This document shows, piece by piece, positions 8,043-16,822 of a DNA stretch of 64,000 bases (position 1 is the first letter of the stretch; each line of letters begins with the position of its first letter). A program made the position numbers and the translations under genes. The notes under the pieces are model-generated. The model did not search any database. It was not told where the DNA came from and worked only from the letters and a program-made list of their open reading frames with translations. The DNA is taken from positions 37,420 to 101,419 of the forward strand of contig JBEBGV010000007.1 in NCBI GenBank assembly GCA_040081265.1. Reading direction: 5' to 3'. The stretch comes from JBEBGV01 sp040081265 (lineage in GTDB: Bacteria > Acidobacteriota > Vicinamibacteria > Vicinamibacterales > UBA2999).

Positions 8043-9200
8043 GTGAAGCTGCGCGAGACCGCCCGCTTTGAAACCCAGTGCGTGCATGCGGGCCAGACGC
8101 CGGATCCGTCAACCGGCGCCATCATCACCCCGATCTACCAGACGTCCACTTATGTGCAGGACGCCCTCGGCCAGCACAAGGGCTACGAGTACGCGCGCAC
8201 GCAGAACCCCACCCGCACGGCGTTCGAAGCCAACCTGGCCGCACTCGAGCGCGGCAAAGCCGCCTTTGGCTTCGCCTCAGGCATGGCCGCCACCGCTGCG
8301 GTCTGTCGCCTCCTGAAATCCGGCGACCACGTCGTCGTCACCGACAACACCTACGGGGGCACCTATCGGTTCTTCGAGCGGGTGCTGCGCAACTACGGCC
8401 TCGACTTCTCCTACGTCGACACCTCCGATACGCAGGCGATCGCGCGCGCGATCACCCCGGCGACAAAGATGCTGTTCCTCGAAACACCGACCAACCCGGT
8501 GCTTCGCCTGACCGACATCGCGGCGGCATCGGAAGTGGCGCACGCCCGTGGCGTCTTCGTGGTCGTCGACAACACGTTCGCCAGCCCTTACGTGCAGCAG
8601 CCGCTCGAACTCGGCGCCGACATCGTCGTCCACAGCACGACCAAGTTCCTCAACGGGCACAGCGACAGCGTCGGTGGCGTGGTCATCGCCAATCGGGACG
8701 ATCAGATCGAGTGGTTGCGCTTCATCCAGAATGCCGAGGGCGCCATCATCGGCCCGATGGACGCGTGGCTGGTCCTGCGTGGCACCAAGACGCTGGCGAT
8801 TCGCATGGAGCGCCACAACGCCAACGGCCTGGCCATCGCCCAGTTCCTCGCCGCGCACCCCAAGGTCAAGACGGTGCACTACCCCGGGCTGCCCTCGCAC
8901 CCGCAGCGCGCCCTGGCCGAGCGCCAGATGCGTGGATTTGGCGGCCTCGTCTCCTTCACGCTCGGATCACTTGAACGGGCGCGGACGCTGCTCAATTCCG
9001 TGACACTGATGGCGCTGGCCGAAAGCCTGGGCGGCGTGGAAACCCTGATCTCCCACCCGGCGACGATGACGCACGCCTCGGTGCCGGCGGACAAGCGCCA
9101 GCAAATCGGGATCACCGACGACCTGGTTCGCGTCTCGGTGGGCATCGAAGACATCGCTGACCTGACCGACGACCTCTCCCAGGCGCTCGACCGCATCTAG
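8043..9200 (+). CDS. PLP-dependent cystathionine gamma-synthase/lyase family protein
   Basis: A 385-residue member of the Cys/Met metabolism PLP-enzyme family, acting in transsulfuration in the cytoplasm. Visible features are ETQCVHAGQTPDP at the N terminus, YEYARTQNPTR (substrate/PLP phosphate region), the SGMAATAAV loop, the ETPTNP motif, and the PLP lysine in HSTTKFLNGHSD. The sequence alone does not separate gamma-synthase (metB), gamma-lyase and beta-lyase. The GTG at 8043 is preferred because the family N terminus begins there. The stop TAG shares its last base with the GTG of the DedA gene, so the two are coupled. Confidence 0.92.
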   Translation: MKLRETARFETQCVHAGQTPDPSTGAIITPIYQTSTYVQDALGQHKGYEYARTQNPTRTAFEANLAALERGKAAFGFASGMAATAAVCRLLKSGDHVVVTDNTYGGTYRFFERVLRNYGLDFSYVDTSDTQAIARAITPATKMLFLETPTNPVLRLTDIAAASEVAHARGVFVVVDNTFASPYVQQPLELGADIVVHSTTKFLNGHSDSVGGVVIANRDDQIEWLRFIQNAEGAIIGPMDAWLVLRGTKTLAIRMERHNANGLAIAQFLAAHPKVKTVHYPGLPSHPQRALAERQMRGFGGLVSFTLGSLERARTLLNSVTLMALAESLGGVETLISHPATMTHASVPADKRQQIGITDDLVRVSVGIEDIADLTDDLSQALDRI

Positions 9201-9853
9201 TGGCCTCCCTTCTCGACATCTTTCTGCACGTCGACAGGTATCTGCTCGAGCTGGTGAGCACGTATGGCGTGCGCGTCTACGCGATTCTGTTCGCGGTCGT
9301 GTTTGCGGAAACCGGCCTGATCATCACCCCGTTCCTGCCGGGCGATTCACTCCTCTTCGCGACCGGCGCGCTGGCAGCGGCCGGAGCCCTCGACATCCGG
9401 ATCCTGTGCCTGGTCTTGCTGGGTGCGGCTGTCGCCGGTGATGCCGTCAATTACGCGATCGGCCGCCACGCGGGTCTCGGGATCATTCATCGTGTTCAGA
9501 CCAACCCGCGCTGGGGTCGGCTGGTGAATCCCGCCCACCTGGCGCGCGCCCACGAGTTCTTCGAGCGCCATGGCGGAAAGGCGGTCGTACTCGCCCGCTT
9601 TGTGCCGATCGTCCGGACGTTTGTCCCGTTTGTCGCCGGCATGGCTGAAATGTCGTACCGCAGCTTTCTCCTCTACAACCTGACGGGGGCGATCGCCTGG
9701 GTCGGGATCTGCGTCGGCGCAGGATATGTGTTCGGGAATGTGACCGTCGTGAGGGAGAACTTCTCGCTGGTCGCGCTCGGTATCGTCTTCGTGTCGCTGC
9801 TGCCGGTGCTGTTCGAATACCTGCGGCATCGTCGCAGCAGCGGCGTTACGTAG
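9200..9853 (+). CDS. DedA family membrane protein
   Basis: A 217-residue polytopic inner-membrane protein of the DedA (SNARE-associated/VTT) family, members of which are implicated in phospholipid flipping and membrane homeostasis. It shows the family pattern FAETGLIITPFLPGDSLLF with the key acidic and proline residues, the R-x-x-P motif in VLARFVPIVRTFVPFVAG, and about five hydrophobic segments. Translation begins at a GTG overlapping the preceding stop (TAGTG). The stop TAG (9851-9853) lies in a TACGTAGGCCGG half-site of the REP-like repeat, and the convergent cutA ends on the same six bases. Confidence 0.93.
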   Translation: MASLLDIFLHVDRYLLELVSTYGVRVYAILFAVVFAETGLIITPFLPGDSLLFATGALAAAGALDIRILCLVLLGAAVAGDAVNYAIGRHAGLGIIHRVQTNPRWGRLVNPAHLARAHEFFERHGGKAVVLARFVPIVRTFVPFVAGMAEMSYRSFLLYNLTGAIAWVGICVGAGYVFGNVTVVRENFSLVALGIVFVSLLPVLFEYLRHRRSSGVT

Positions 9854-9861
9854 GCCGGACC
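9845..9861. repeat. REP-like half-site shared by two convergent stop codons
   Basis: GTTACGTAGGCCGGACC matches the CGTACGTAGGCCGGGTC side of the REP-like units found at 15757, 29345 and 29399. It contains the TAG stop of DedA (9851-9853) on the plus strand and the TAA stop of cutA (9846-9848) on the minus strand. The hairpin partner is not present, so this looks like a decayed or partial unit. Confidence 0.45.
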
Positions 9862-10163
9862 GCCTCCGCCAACCACGCCTCGTACGAGGCGGCCCCGTCC
9901 GCGCCGATCACCACAACCTCGGGCACTTCGTACGGATGCAGCTCAACCAGCCTGGCCTTCAGCGCGTCGAGCCGATCCGCACTGGTCTTGATGATCAACT
10001 GCTGCTCGCGCGCCTGTTCCACCGCCCCCTTCCACCTGTAGATCGAGAGCATCGGCGGCAACACGTTCACGCACGCCGCCAGACGTTCCTCAACCAGCAG
10101 CTGCGCCAGAGGCGCCGCATCCGTTTCGGCTTCGAGCGTGGTCAGTACGAGGAGCAGGGACAT
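9846..10163 (-). CDS. cutA: CutA1 divalent-ion tolerance protein
   Basis: Small (105-residue) cytoplasmic trimeric protein of the CutA1 family, linked to divalent-cation tolerance, with an unclear biochemical role. The family pattern is present: LVLTTLEAETDAAPLAQLLVEERLAACVNVLP, then SIYRWKG, EQQLIIKT and LHPYEVPEVV. The ATG at 10161-10163 is chosen because the preceding 14 codons of open frame are translated heptamer repeat. The gene converges on and overlaps DedA by 8 bases, both ending in one REP-like half-site. Confidence 0.92.
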   Translation of the reverse strand: MSLLLVLTTLEAETDAAPLAQLLVEERLAACVNVLPPMLSIYRWKGAVEQAREQQLIIKTSADRLDALKARLVELHPYEVPEVVVIGADGAASYEAWLAEAVRPT

Positions 10164-10168
10164 GGACG

Positions 10169-10230
10169 GTAGACAGTAGGCGGTAGGCAGTGAGTGAACC
10201 AGCAACTAGGAACTAGGAACTAGGAACCAG
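10169..10230. repeat. Two abutting heptamer arrays
   Basis: Positions 10169-10196 hold GTAGACA, GTAGGCG, GTAGGCA, GTGAGTG. Positions 10196-10230 hold GAACCAG, CAACTAG, GAACTAG, GAACTAG, GAACCAG, which is the reverse complement of the CTAGTTC family. Both are strict 7-base registers with one or two changes per unit. They lie between the divergent cutA and ftsB genes. Confidence 0.85.
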
Positions 10231-10269
10231 AAAAGTCGTGTACTGTCCCCTGAATCGCGTTATTCTCGC

Positions 10270-10617
10270 ATGAGCCCCCCAACCGTGAAGAAGAAACGCC
10301 CAGAGACCACCGCTGCTCCGACGCGCCGTCGGCGGGCCCTGCAGTTCGCGCTCGTCTTCATCGGGTGCGTGTTCGTGGTGGACTCGCTCGTCGGCGACAA
10401 TGGTCTCTTCGCCATGCTTCGCGCCCGCGAGCAGTATCGCGAACTCGAGGCCTCGCTGGCTCAGGCCAGGGCCAGGAATGCGGCCCTCAAGGACGAAGCG
10501 CGACGCTATCGCGAGGATCCCGCCGCCATCGAAGATGCCGCCCGTCGAGACCTCGGCATGATCAAGGACGGCGAGAAGCTCTTCATCATCAGGGACGTCG
10601 TCCCGACGCAGAAATAG
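10270..10617 (+). CDS. ftsB: FtsB/DivIC-like septum formation initiator
   Basis: A 115-residue bitopic cell-division protein. A basic cytoplasmic N terminus (KKKRPETT...TRRRR) is followed by one membrane helix (ALQFALVFIGCVFVVDSLV), a periplasmic coiled coil (LRAREQYRELEASLAQARARNAALKDEARR) and a conserved end RRDLGMIKDGEKLFII. FtsB-family proteins bridge FtsL and FtsQ in the divisome. A TATTCT box at 10260-10265 could be a -10, leaving a near-leaderless transcript. The 3' end overlaps the convergent aminotransferase gene by 29 bases. Confidence 0.88.
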   Translation: MSPPTVKKKRPETTAAPTRRRRALQFALVFIGCVFVVDSLVGDNGLFAMLRAREQYRELEASLAQARARNAALKDEARRYREDPAAIEDAARRDLGMIKDGEKLFIIRDVVPTQK

Positions 10618-11782
10618 CCAACACCGCTTCAGCAAGACGAGCCACGTCGTCCAGCTCGTTGTAGACCTGCGCGGAAATCCGCACCCAGACCCGACCGTGG
10701 GTCGCATGCACCTGCACCTCGATGCCGTGGTCGAAGAGCAGCGCGTCGCGCAGTCGCTGGGCGTCTGTCGGTTCGCTTCCGAGCGATTCCGGCACCGCCA
10801 CGGTGGCCATGCACCCGGTCTCGGCCTTCGTTGCAGGTACCTCTGTCCTCCAGGCATCGGCGAGCAGGGCGGCGCCCTCGCAGGCCAGGCCGTGGTTGTA
10901 GTCCCAGGCTTGCTCAACGCCGCGGTCTCCGAGATAGGCCAGCGCCTCAGGCACCGCCAGCCAGGAGGACACGTCACGCGTCCCGACCCAGTCGAACTCC
11001 GCCTCAAACCCCTGATCAAGACCCCATGAAATCACCGCGGGGTGAAGACCCACCTGCGCAGCCTCATTCGCCCAGATGAAGGCGCAGCTTCGCGGCGCGC
11101 ACGCCCACTTGTGGAGGTTTGCCACATACCAGTCCACCCCGAGCGAGGGTACGTCGAGCGGCAGCATCCCTGGCACGTGGGCCCCATCGGCGACCACGCG
11201 AACGCCATGGGCACGGCAGACCCGCGCCGTCTCCGCGAGCGGCATGATGAGCGCACTCTCGGCGGCAAGGTGATCGAGGATGGCGAGCCGCGTGCGCGGC
11301 GTGATGCCCGCCGCGATGGCCTCCACAAATACCGCCGGCGAGAAACGCGGATACGGAACACTGACGACCCGAACCGTCGCGCCCTGCTGACGGGTGACCA
11401 GCTGCGCCGCCTTGACGATCGCGCCGTAGGTCTGGTCGGTCACGAGCACTTCATCACCAGGCTCGAGCCTGATCGATCGCAGCACGGCATTGACGCCGCT
11501 CGTCGCGTTGTCCACAAAGGCGATGTCCCGGGCACGCGCGCCGACAAAGGCTGCGACGGCTGCGGCGGCCTGGCGCACCAGCGATGGCTCGCCGTGGCGG
11601 GCGCCCGCCATGCTCGATTGCCGCCGGAAGAGGAACTGCGCTGGCGCACGTTCCACTTCGTCCCGAATCCGGCGCTGCGCCTCCAGCACGCGCAGAGGTG
11701 TCACGCCAACGGTGCCGTGATTCAGATAGATGACCGCCGGATCGAGCGGCCACTCAGAGAGACAGGCATGGCCAAAGGGCAT
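10589..11782 (-). CDS. Class V aminotransferase (isopenicillin-N epimerase-like)
   Basis: A PLP-dependent enzyme of about 397 residues. It has the class V pattern: YLNHGTVGVTP near the N terminus, FVDNATSGVNAVLRS, VVADGAHVPGMLPLDV for PLP pyridine binding, and the Schiff-base lysine in NLHKW. Relatives are annotated as isopenicillin-N epimerase-like or cysteine desulfurase-like; the real substrate is unknown. An in-frame ATG at 11797 is also possible but would overlap the start of the divergent DUF5916 gene (11792), so the ATG at 11780-11782 is used. It stands alone on this strand. Confidence 0.88.
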   Translation of the reverse strand: MPFGHACLSEWPLDPAVIYLNHGTVGVTPLRVLEAQRRIRDEVERAPAQFLFRRQSSMAGARHGEPSLVRQAAAAVAAFVGARARDIAFVDNATSGVNAVLRSIRLEPGDEVLVTDQTYGAIVKAAQLVTRQQGATVRVVSVPYPRFSPAVFVEAIAAGITPRTRLAILDHLAAESALIMPLAETARVCRAHGVRVVADGAHVPGMLPLDVPSLGVDWYVANLHKWACAPRSCAFIWANEAAQVGLHPAVISWGLDQGFEAEFDWVGTRDVSSWLAVPEALAYLGDRGVEQAWDYNHGLACEGAALLADAWRTEVPATKAETGCMATVAVPESLGSEPTDAQRLRDALLFDHGIEVQVHATHGRVWVRISAQVYNELDDVARLAEAVLAISASGRRP

Positions 11783-11791
11783 GGATGTAGT

Positions 11792-14062
11792 ATGCAACCC
11801 ACGATGATTCCTGATGTGAGGCTCACATCGCTGGTTCTTCTCCTTTCGATCGTCCCTGCAGCGGCCCAGGATCGATCCGCAGTCAACGGTCCTCCCCCGC
11901 CGGTGGCTCCCGCATCAATCAGCCGGGACGCGTCCGGACGCGCCACGCTGCGTGCGCACCGGATCCGCGAGGCCCTGAACACCGACGGCACACTGGATGA
12001 ACCGATCTACACGCAGATTCAGCCCATCGGCGATTTCATCCAGTTCGAACCCACCAACGGTGCGCCCGCGTCCGAGGCGACCGAGGTCTGGATCCTGTTC
12101 GACGCTGACAACCTGTATGTGTCGGGGAAGGCCTACGACCGCTCACCCGACAAGTGGGTGCTGAACGAGATGCGCCGCGATGTTCCCAACGTCTCGGCGA
12201 ATGAGAGCGTGGGCTTCTCGATCGACACCTTCAACGACAAGCGCAACGGGTTTCTGTTCGAGGTCAACGCCCTCGGGGGCTTTCTCGACGCGCAGGTGAC
12301 CAACGAGGGCTTTCCTCCCAACCAGAACTGGAACGCGGTGTTTTCGGTCGAGGTGGGACGCTTCGACGGCGGCTGGTCCTTCGAGTTCCGCATCCCCTTC
12401 TGGTCGCTCAGGTATCAGCCTGGCAGCGATCAGATCTGGGGCTTCAACATGCGCCGTGTCGTGCGATGGAAGAACGAGGAATCGCACATCGTTCCGATTC
12501 CGTTCTCGCTGGGCCAGCGTCGAGGGTTAATGCAGATCTCGCTGCACGCCCCTCTGGTCGGCATCGAGGCCCCTCCGCGCGGCAAGAACATCGAGTTCCG
12601 GCCATTCGGCATCAGCAGCGTCACCACGGATCGACTGTCCCGCCCGGCACTCTCCAACGACCTCGCCGGCAACGGCGGACTGGACGTGAAGTATGGGCTG
12701 ACGCAGAACCTGACGGCGGATCTGACCTGGCGGACCGACTTCGCCCAGGTCGAAGTGGACGAACAGCAGGTCAATCTGACCCGCTTCAACCTCCTCTATC
12801 CCGAGAAGCGCACCTTCTTCCTCGAGGGCCAGGGCATCTTCAACTTCGGCATCGGCGCCGGACCCAACACCAACGGCGGCGACGTCCCGACGCTGTTCTT
12901 CAGCCGGCAGATCGGCTTGAGCCGCGGCCAGGTGGTCCCGATTCTCGGTGGCGGACGACTGACCGGCAAGGTCGGCAAGTACTCCCTGGGTCTGATCAAT
13001 ATCCAGACCGACGACAAGGCGTCTGTCGGAGCGCTCTCCACCAACTTCAGCGTCATACGCGTGCGTCGAGATGTCTTTCGGCGCAGCGCGATCGGCCTGA
13101 TTTACGCCGACCGTTCGCGCTCCCTGGGCGGCGGGGACCGCGCGCAGACCTATGGCGCCGACGCCGGGTTCAGCTTCTTCAACGACATCAACATCAACGC
13201 GTTCGCGGCACGGACACAGACGCCGGGCATCGATGGCGATGACCTCAGCTACCGTGGCCAGTTCAACTACGCCGGCGATCGCTACGGCCTGGTGGCCGAG
13301 CGTCTGGTGATCGAGCCTGGCTTTACCCCCGAAGTGGGGTTCGTCCGGCGGCCCAACATGCGCAAGTGGACGGGCACCGCACGGTTCAGTCCACGTCCCC
13401 GACAGACCCGAGTGGTGCGCAAGGTCCTGACCGAGGCCACCGGCAGCTACATCGAAAACAACGCCGGCGTGCTCGAGTCACGCCAGTGGGACCAGACCTT
13501 CGGGCTCGACTTCGCCAACGGCGACAACCTCCGCGTGCAGGCGACCGAGTCCTACGAGTTCCTCGCCAGGCCCTTCCGGATCGATCCCGCTGCCACCATT
13601 CCGGTTGGCGGCTACGACTTCAACAACCTGGCCCTGCGATACACGCTCGGCGCCCAGCGTCGCTTCGCCGCCACCGCCAGCGTCGAGCACGGCAGCTTCT
13701 ATGGCGGCGACAAGACCACCGTCGGCGTGAGCGGCGGGCGCTACAACCTCACCAACCAGGTGCAGGTGCAGCCGGGCGTCTCAATCAACCGCGTGGACCT
13801 GCCATTTGGTCGCTTCACCGCCACCCAGCTCCAGACCCGTGTGGTCTACACCCTCACCCCGCGGGCTTTTGCCGCCGCGCTCGTCCAATACAACTCCAGC
13901 AGCCACATCGTCAGCACCAACCTGCGGTTGCGCTGGGAGTACGTGCCCGGCAGCGAGCTGTTCCTCGTCTACACCGACGAGCGCGACTCGAAGACCACCG
14001 GCCTCCCCGACCTGAACAATCGCGCCTTCGTCGTGAAGTGGGCCCCGCTCGTGCGGTTCTGA
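11792..14062 (+). CDS. DUF5916 outer-membrane protein with CBM9-like N-terminal domain
   Basis: A 756-residue exported protein. A signal peptide (LTSLVLLLSIVPAAAQ) is followed at about residues 45-230 by a family-9 carbohydrate-binding-like domain (EALNTDGTLDEPIYTQIQ, VWILFDADNLYVSGKAYD, FEFRIPFWSLRY). The rest is DUF5916, rich in alternating beta-strand sequence ending in aromatic strands (RAFVVKWAPLVRF) as in outer-membrane barrels. Such proteins are common in Acidobacteriota and Bacteroidota and have no assigned activity. The longer open frame upstream is antisense to the aminotransferase and is rejected. An in-frame ATG at 11804 is an alternative start. The stop is followed directly by a heptamer array. 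Confidence 0.9.
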   Translation: MQPTMIPDVRLTSLVLLLSIVPAAAQDRSAVNGPPPPVAPASISRDASGRATLRAHRIREALNTDGTLDEPIYTQIQPIGDFIQFEPTNGAPASEATEVWILFDADNLYVSGKAYDRSPDKWVLNEMRRDVPNVSANESVGFSIDTFNDKRNGFLFEVNALGGFLDAQVTNEGFPPNQNWNAVFSVEVGRFDGGWSFEFRIPFWSLRYQPGSDQIWGFNMRRVVRWKNEESHIVPIPFSLGQRRGLMQISLHAPLVGIEAPPRGKNIEFRPFGISSVTTDRLSRPALSNDLAGNGGLDVKYGLTQNLTADLTWRTDFAQVEVDEQQVNLTRFNLLYPEKRTFFLEGQGIFNFGIGAGPNTNGGDVPTLFFSRQIGLSRGQVVPILGGGRLTGKVGKYSLGLINIQTDDKASVGALSTNFSVIRVRRDVFRRSAIGLIYADRSRSLGGGDRAQTYGADAGFSFFNDININAFAARTQTPGIDGDDLSYRGQFNYAGDRYGLVAERLVIEPGFTPEVGFVRRPNMRKWTGTARFSPRPRQTRVVRKVLTEATGSYIENNAGVLESRQWDQTFGLDFANGDNLRVQATESYEFLARPFRIDPAATIPVGGYDFNNLALRYTLGAQRRFAATASVEHGSFYGGDKTTVGVSGGRYNLTNQVQVQPGVSINRVDLPFGRFTATQLQTRVVYTLTPRAFAAALVQYNSSSHIVSTNLRLRWEYVPGSELFLVYTDERDSKTTGLPDLNNRAFVVKWAPLVRF

Positions 14063-14114
14063 CTAGTTGCTAGAACTCCTAACCAGCAACCAGGAACTAG
14101 GAACTAGGAACTAA
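14063..14114. repeat. Heptamer array between convergent genes
   Basis: CTAGTTG and CTAGAAC (14063-14076) are followed, after an imperfect stretch, by opposite-strand units CAACCAG, GAACTAG, GAACTAG and GAACTA to 14113. Forward and reverse units can pair to form a hairpin. It begins on the base after the DUF5916 stop and supplies the TAG stop of the DUF4139 gene (14111-14113). Confidence 0.85.
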
Positions 14115-15598
14115 TACGTCACTCGCACTCTGTAATTGAGCACTGTCGTGGCGTCCTGCGCGACCGGCACCTTGAACTGCGCGGCCCAGGCGTCGGTCTT
14201 CTGCGCCGGATGGGTTGAACGGATGATCCGCCAGGTGCCGCCGATGGGCTCGTTGACCTCGACGGTGATCGGTGCAGCCTTGTGGTTGCGCAGCGTCACT
14301 TCATACTCGACCTCGTAGACATTCGCCGCGATCTTCTGGAAGTCGACCTGCTTGCGCTCCGAGACGACGTCGAAGGCGTTGCCGATCCTGATGTTCAGCG
14401 TCTCGTCCTTCGGCGTGTGGTCGATGCGATCCTCGCCCACGAACTGGATGCCGCCCTTCGAGTCGGACTGAAACACGCGTACTGTGCCCGAAGGCATCGG
14501 CATGCCAAGCCCGCCCTTGACCTCGTTCCTGAACTGGTAGATCACCTGCACATCGTTCTTGAGCGGTGAGCCGGGGTGCTGCGCGTTGCGGTAGTAGAAC
14601 GCCTGGCCGTCAACGACGTAGCGCTTGATCACGGGCACCCCTGTGGCGCCGAGCATGCTGACCTGCTTGGTCTGGTTGTTGTTGATGCTCGTCTTCCGGT
14701 CCAGCGTGTAGAGGTGGTAGTCGGAGAACGACTCCTGCGACATCGGTGGCGCGGCCACCATCGCCATGTCGCCACGCGACTCCAGGGCCATGCGACCAAA
14801 CGCGGTCTTCACGCGGTTCAGTTCACCTGCCACCAGTTGCAGACTCGCGTTGTTGAACGCGGTGCCGCTGGCGTTCTTGAGCGTGACCCAGCCGTCCAGA
14901 TCTCCAAGTTTGTCGTCACGCGTCACCGTCAGGACGTAGTCGGCATTCCACGACAGGTTGCTCGCCAGATACGAGGCCTCGACCCGGTGGCTGGTCGCGC
15001 CCTGGTTGTTGAGTGACCAGATGAGCGTCGGGCGCGAGAACAGGTTGCCCGGGAGTTCCGGATAGCGGATGTGGCTCGCCGGAAAGCCGGTCACGATCTC
15101 GTTGCCGATCTGCCAGACGGGGGCCGTGTTGAAGCTCAGGAGGCGCGCCGTCACCGCCTCCTCCACGTCTCTCCCGTTCTCCTGGCGCGTGCGCACGAGT
15201 GTCACGTCGCGGCCGACGTACTTGCGTAGCAGCTTGTCGGGCTCGAGCAGGTCGTACTCGTAGTTCTGTTCGAGCACGCCCAGCCTCGACGGCTCGCTCA
15301 ACGATCTGAAGTGGACGGTCGCCGGGTTGACCGTCGCGGCGATATCCATGAAGCGCACGTCGGACACGCCGCGAGCCAGGCGCATGGTGCGCACGTCGCG
15401 TACGAGCGCGAGGTCAGAGTTGTAGACGGTCAGCGAGAGCTCCGTCTGATCGTCGAGCGTCGAGGCGTCTGTGACCGGCGCCTGCGCGGGCGCGGTGACC
15501 TCCGCCCCTGCTTCGGCCTTCAGCGGCAGCGTGGTTCGCGGGGTCATGGCGCCCACGGCGACGAGCGCGGGCGCGATCATCCAGATCTTTGCAGCCAT
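14111..15598 (-). CDS. Exported DUF4139 domain protein
   Basis: A 495-residue protein with an N-terminal signal peptide (IWMIAPALVAVGAM...) and a long all-beta region that matches DUF4139 in pattern: LTVYNSDLALVRDVR at the front, SYLASNLSWNADYVLTV in the middle, and EVEYEVTLRNHKAAPITVEVNEP near the end. It is predicted to be periplasmic or surface-located with unknown function. GGAGGAG stands 7 bases before the ATG, fixing the start. The last codons (VRVTY) run into the heptamer repeat, which supplies the TAG stop. It lies downstream of the sigma/anti-sigma pair, separated by REP-like hairpins. Confidence 0.88.
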   Translation of the reverse strand: MAAKIWMIAPALVAVGAMTPRTTLPLKAEAGAEVTAPAQAPVTDASTLDDQTELSLTVYNSDLALVRDVRTMRLARGVSDVRFMDIAATVNPATVHFRSLSEPSRLGVLEQNYEYDLLEPDKLLRKYVGRDVTLVRTRQENGRDVEEAVTARLLSFNTAPVWQIGNEIVTGFPASHIRYPELPGNLFSRPTLIWSLNNQGATSHRVEASYLASNLSWNADYVLTVTRDDKLGDLDGWVTLKNASGTAFNNASLQLVAGELNRVKTAFGRMALESRGDMAMVAAPPMSQESFSDYHLYTLDRKTSINNNQTKQVSMLGATGVPVIKRYVVDGQAFYYRNAQHPGSPLKNDVQVIYQFRNEVKGGLGMPMPSGTVRVFQSDSKGGIQFVGEDRIDHTPKDETLNIRIGNAFDVVSERKQVDFQKIAANVYEVEYEVTLRNHKAAPITVEVNEPIGGTWRIIRSTHPAQKTDAWAAQFKVPVAQDATTVLNYRVRVTY

Positions 15599-15698
15599 AG
15601 TCGGGCTCCTCCAGGCAGCCGGAACGACGCGTCAGGCGTCGATGTTGTGGCTGTCTGTTCTTAGAACGGAGCTGGCGGGAAAGCTTGCAGGACGCCCC

Positions 15699-15784
15699 GG
15701 CGGGTCCTACGGACCCGCCCTACGTACGTCTCGCCCCAACGTCCCGCCACCGACCGTACGTAGGCCGGGTCCGCAGGACCCGGC
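15699..15784. repeat. Pair of REP-like hairpins in inverted arrangement
   Basis: Hairpin 1 is GGCGGGTCC (15699-15707), TAC, GGACCCGCC (15711-15719), followed by CTACGTACG. Hairpin 2 is GCCGGGTCC (15764-15772), GCA, GGACCCGGC (15776-15784), preceded by CGTACGTAG. The two units face each other across about 35 bases. They lie between the anti-sigma and DUF4139 genes, where they could terminate or stabilise transcripts. Confidence 0.85.
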
Positions 15785-15787
15785 GTT

Positions 15788-16813
15788 TCACGGAAACGTC
15801 GTCCACGACGAGCCGCGGTCGCTCGTGCTGAACCGGCGACCGTCGGCGGCCGTGGCAATAGCAGACCGGGCGCTGGTGGCAGTTACGCCCGTGAGATCAA
15901 CGGTTTCCGGGAAGCGCAGGCGCATGAAGCGGACGCCGTCTTCAGTCAGCCAGACCGCTCCACCGCCGCCCACGAACCAACCGATGCCGGCTGCCGGAGA
16001 AGCCCCTGCGCGCACAGCGTTAGCGGGTACACCCTGGGTCGGCTGCCACGTGGCTCCACCGTCGGTCGAGTACTCCGGAATTCCGGAACCGGCAAGGCGC
16101 CAGCGTTCGGCACCCGACGGCGAACGCACGTCGAGGGGGGCCGGCCCGGCGACGGCACGGGCAGCGATCCCGGCAGCCCGCGGGGGCGCCGGGGATGCAG
16201 GTGCTGCAACTGGCGCCGCGGCGGCCGGCGGTGCCACGAGCACGTTGTTGAACTGCAGTTCGGCCGACTCGGCTGTCGCCGCCGCAGGCGGGGCTGCCTT
16301 CGCCGCCGCGTCAGCCTCTGCGCGTGCGTCGAGCCGCTCTCGCGCAGGCGAGTCGGCAGGTGGGGTCGCCGGCGCCGGCGGATCGACCCGGACCTCGAAT
16401 CGCTGTGCCTCGGGGGCAACCCGGAATTCTTCCTGCGGCGCGGCCACTTCAACGCTCGACTGCACCAACTCTGGAGCCTGTGGAGCCGGCGGGCGCGTGG
16501 CGACGTAAATGGCTATCGCCGCGGCAGTTCCCGCCACGGGAACAAGCCAGCCGATGTGCCACCGCTTCCACAGCGACTCGACAGGCGCCGCCTCGGGCTC
16601 GCTGCGGACCAGGGCCGCCACCACAGCCTGGCACCTGGCGCATCCCGACACATGGTTCTCGACGCGGGTCATCATTGCGGCCGGGAGCGTTCGCTCCGTC
16701 CATGCCGCCAGCGCCTCGGCGTCCACGCATGAGGAATCGCCCGACTCGCCACGTGCCAGCGCGCGAGCCAGGAGCTTGTCCATCACGGGGTCGCGATCGT
16801 TTGCGGTTGCCAC
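15788..16813 (-). CDS. Anti-sigma factor with zinc-finger and propeller-like sensor domain
   Basis: A 341-residue membrane protein. Residues 1-75 include a zf-HC2-type anti-sigma zinc-binding pattern (HVSGCARCQ). A single membrane helix follows (IGWLVPVAGTAAAIAIYVA, about 88-106), then a long Ala/Pro-rich linker. The extracytoplasmic C terminus has YCF48/BNR-like propeller strands (EYSTDGGATWQPTQ, AVWLTEDGVRFMRL, RRFSTSDRGSSWTTF). It should hold the sigma factor encoded 9 bases upstream inactive until the outer domain senses something. The sensed ligand is unknown. The stop is 3 bases from a REP-like hairpin. Confidence 0.82.
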   Translation of the reverse strand: MATANDRDPVMDKLLARALARGESGDSSCVDAEALAAWTERTLPAAMMTRVENHVSGCARCQAVVAALVRSEPEAAPVESLWKRWHIGWLVPVAGTAAAIAIYVATRPPAPQAPELVQSSVEVAAPQEEFRVAPEAQRFEVRVDPPAPATPPADSPARERLDARAEADAAAKAAPPAAATAESAELQFNNVLVAPPAAAAPVAAPASPAPPRAAGIAARAVAGPAPLDVRSPSGAERWRLAGSGIPEYSTDGGATWQPTQGVPANAVRAGASPAAGIGWFVGGGGAVWLTEDGVRFMRLRFPETVDLTGVTATSARSAIATAADGRRFSTSDRGSSWTTFP

Positions 16814-16822
16814 ACGTTCCCC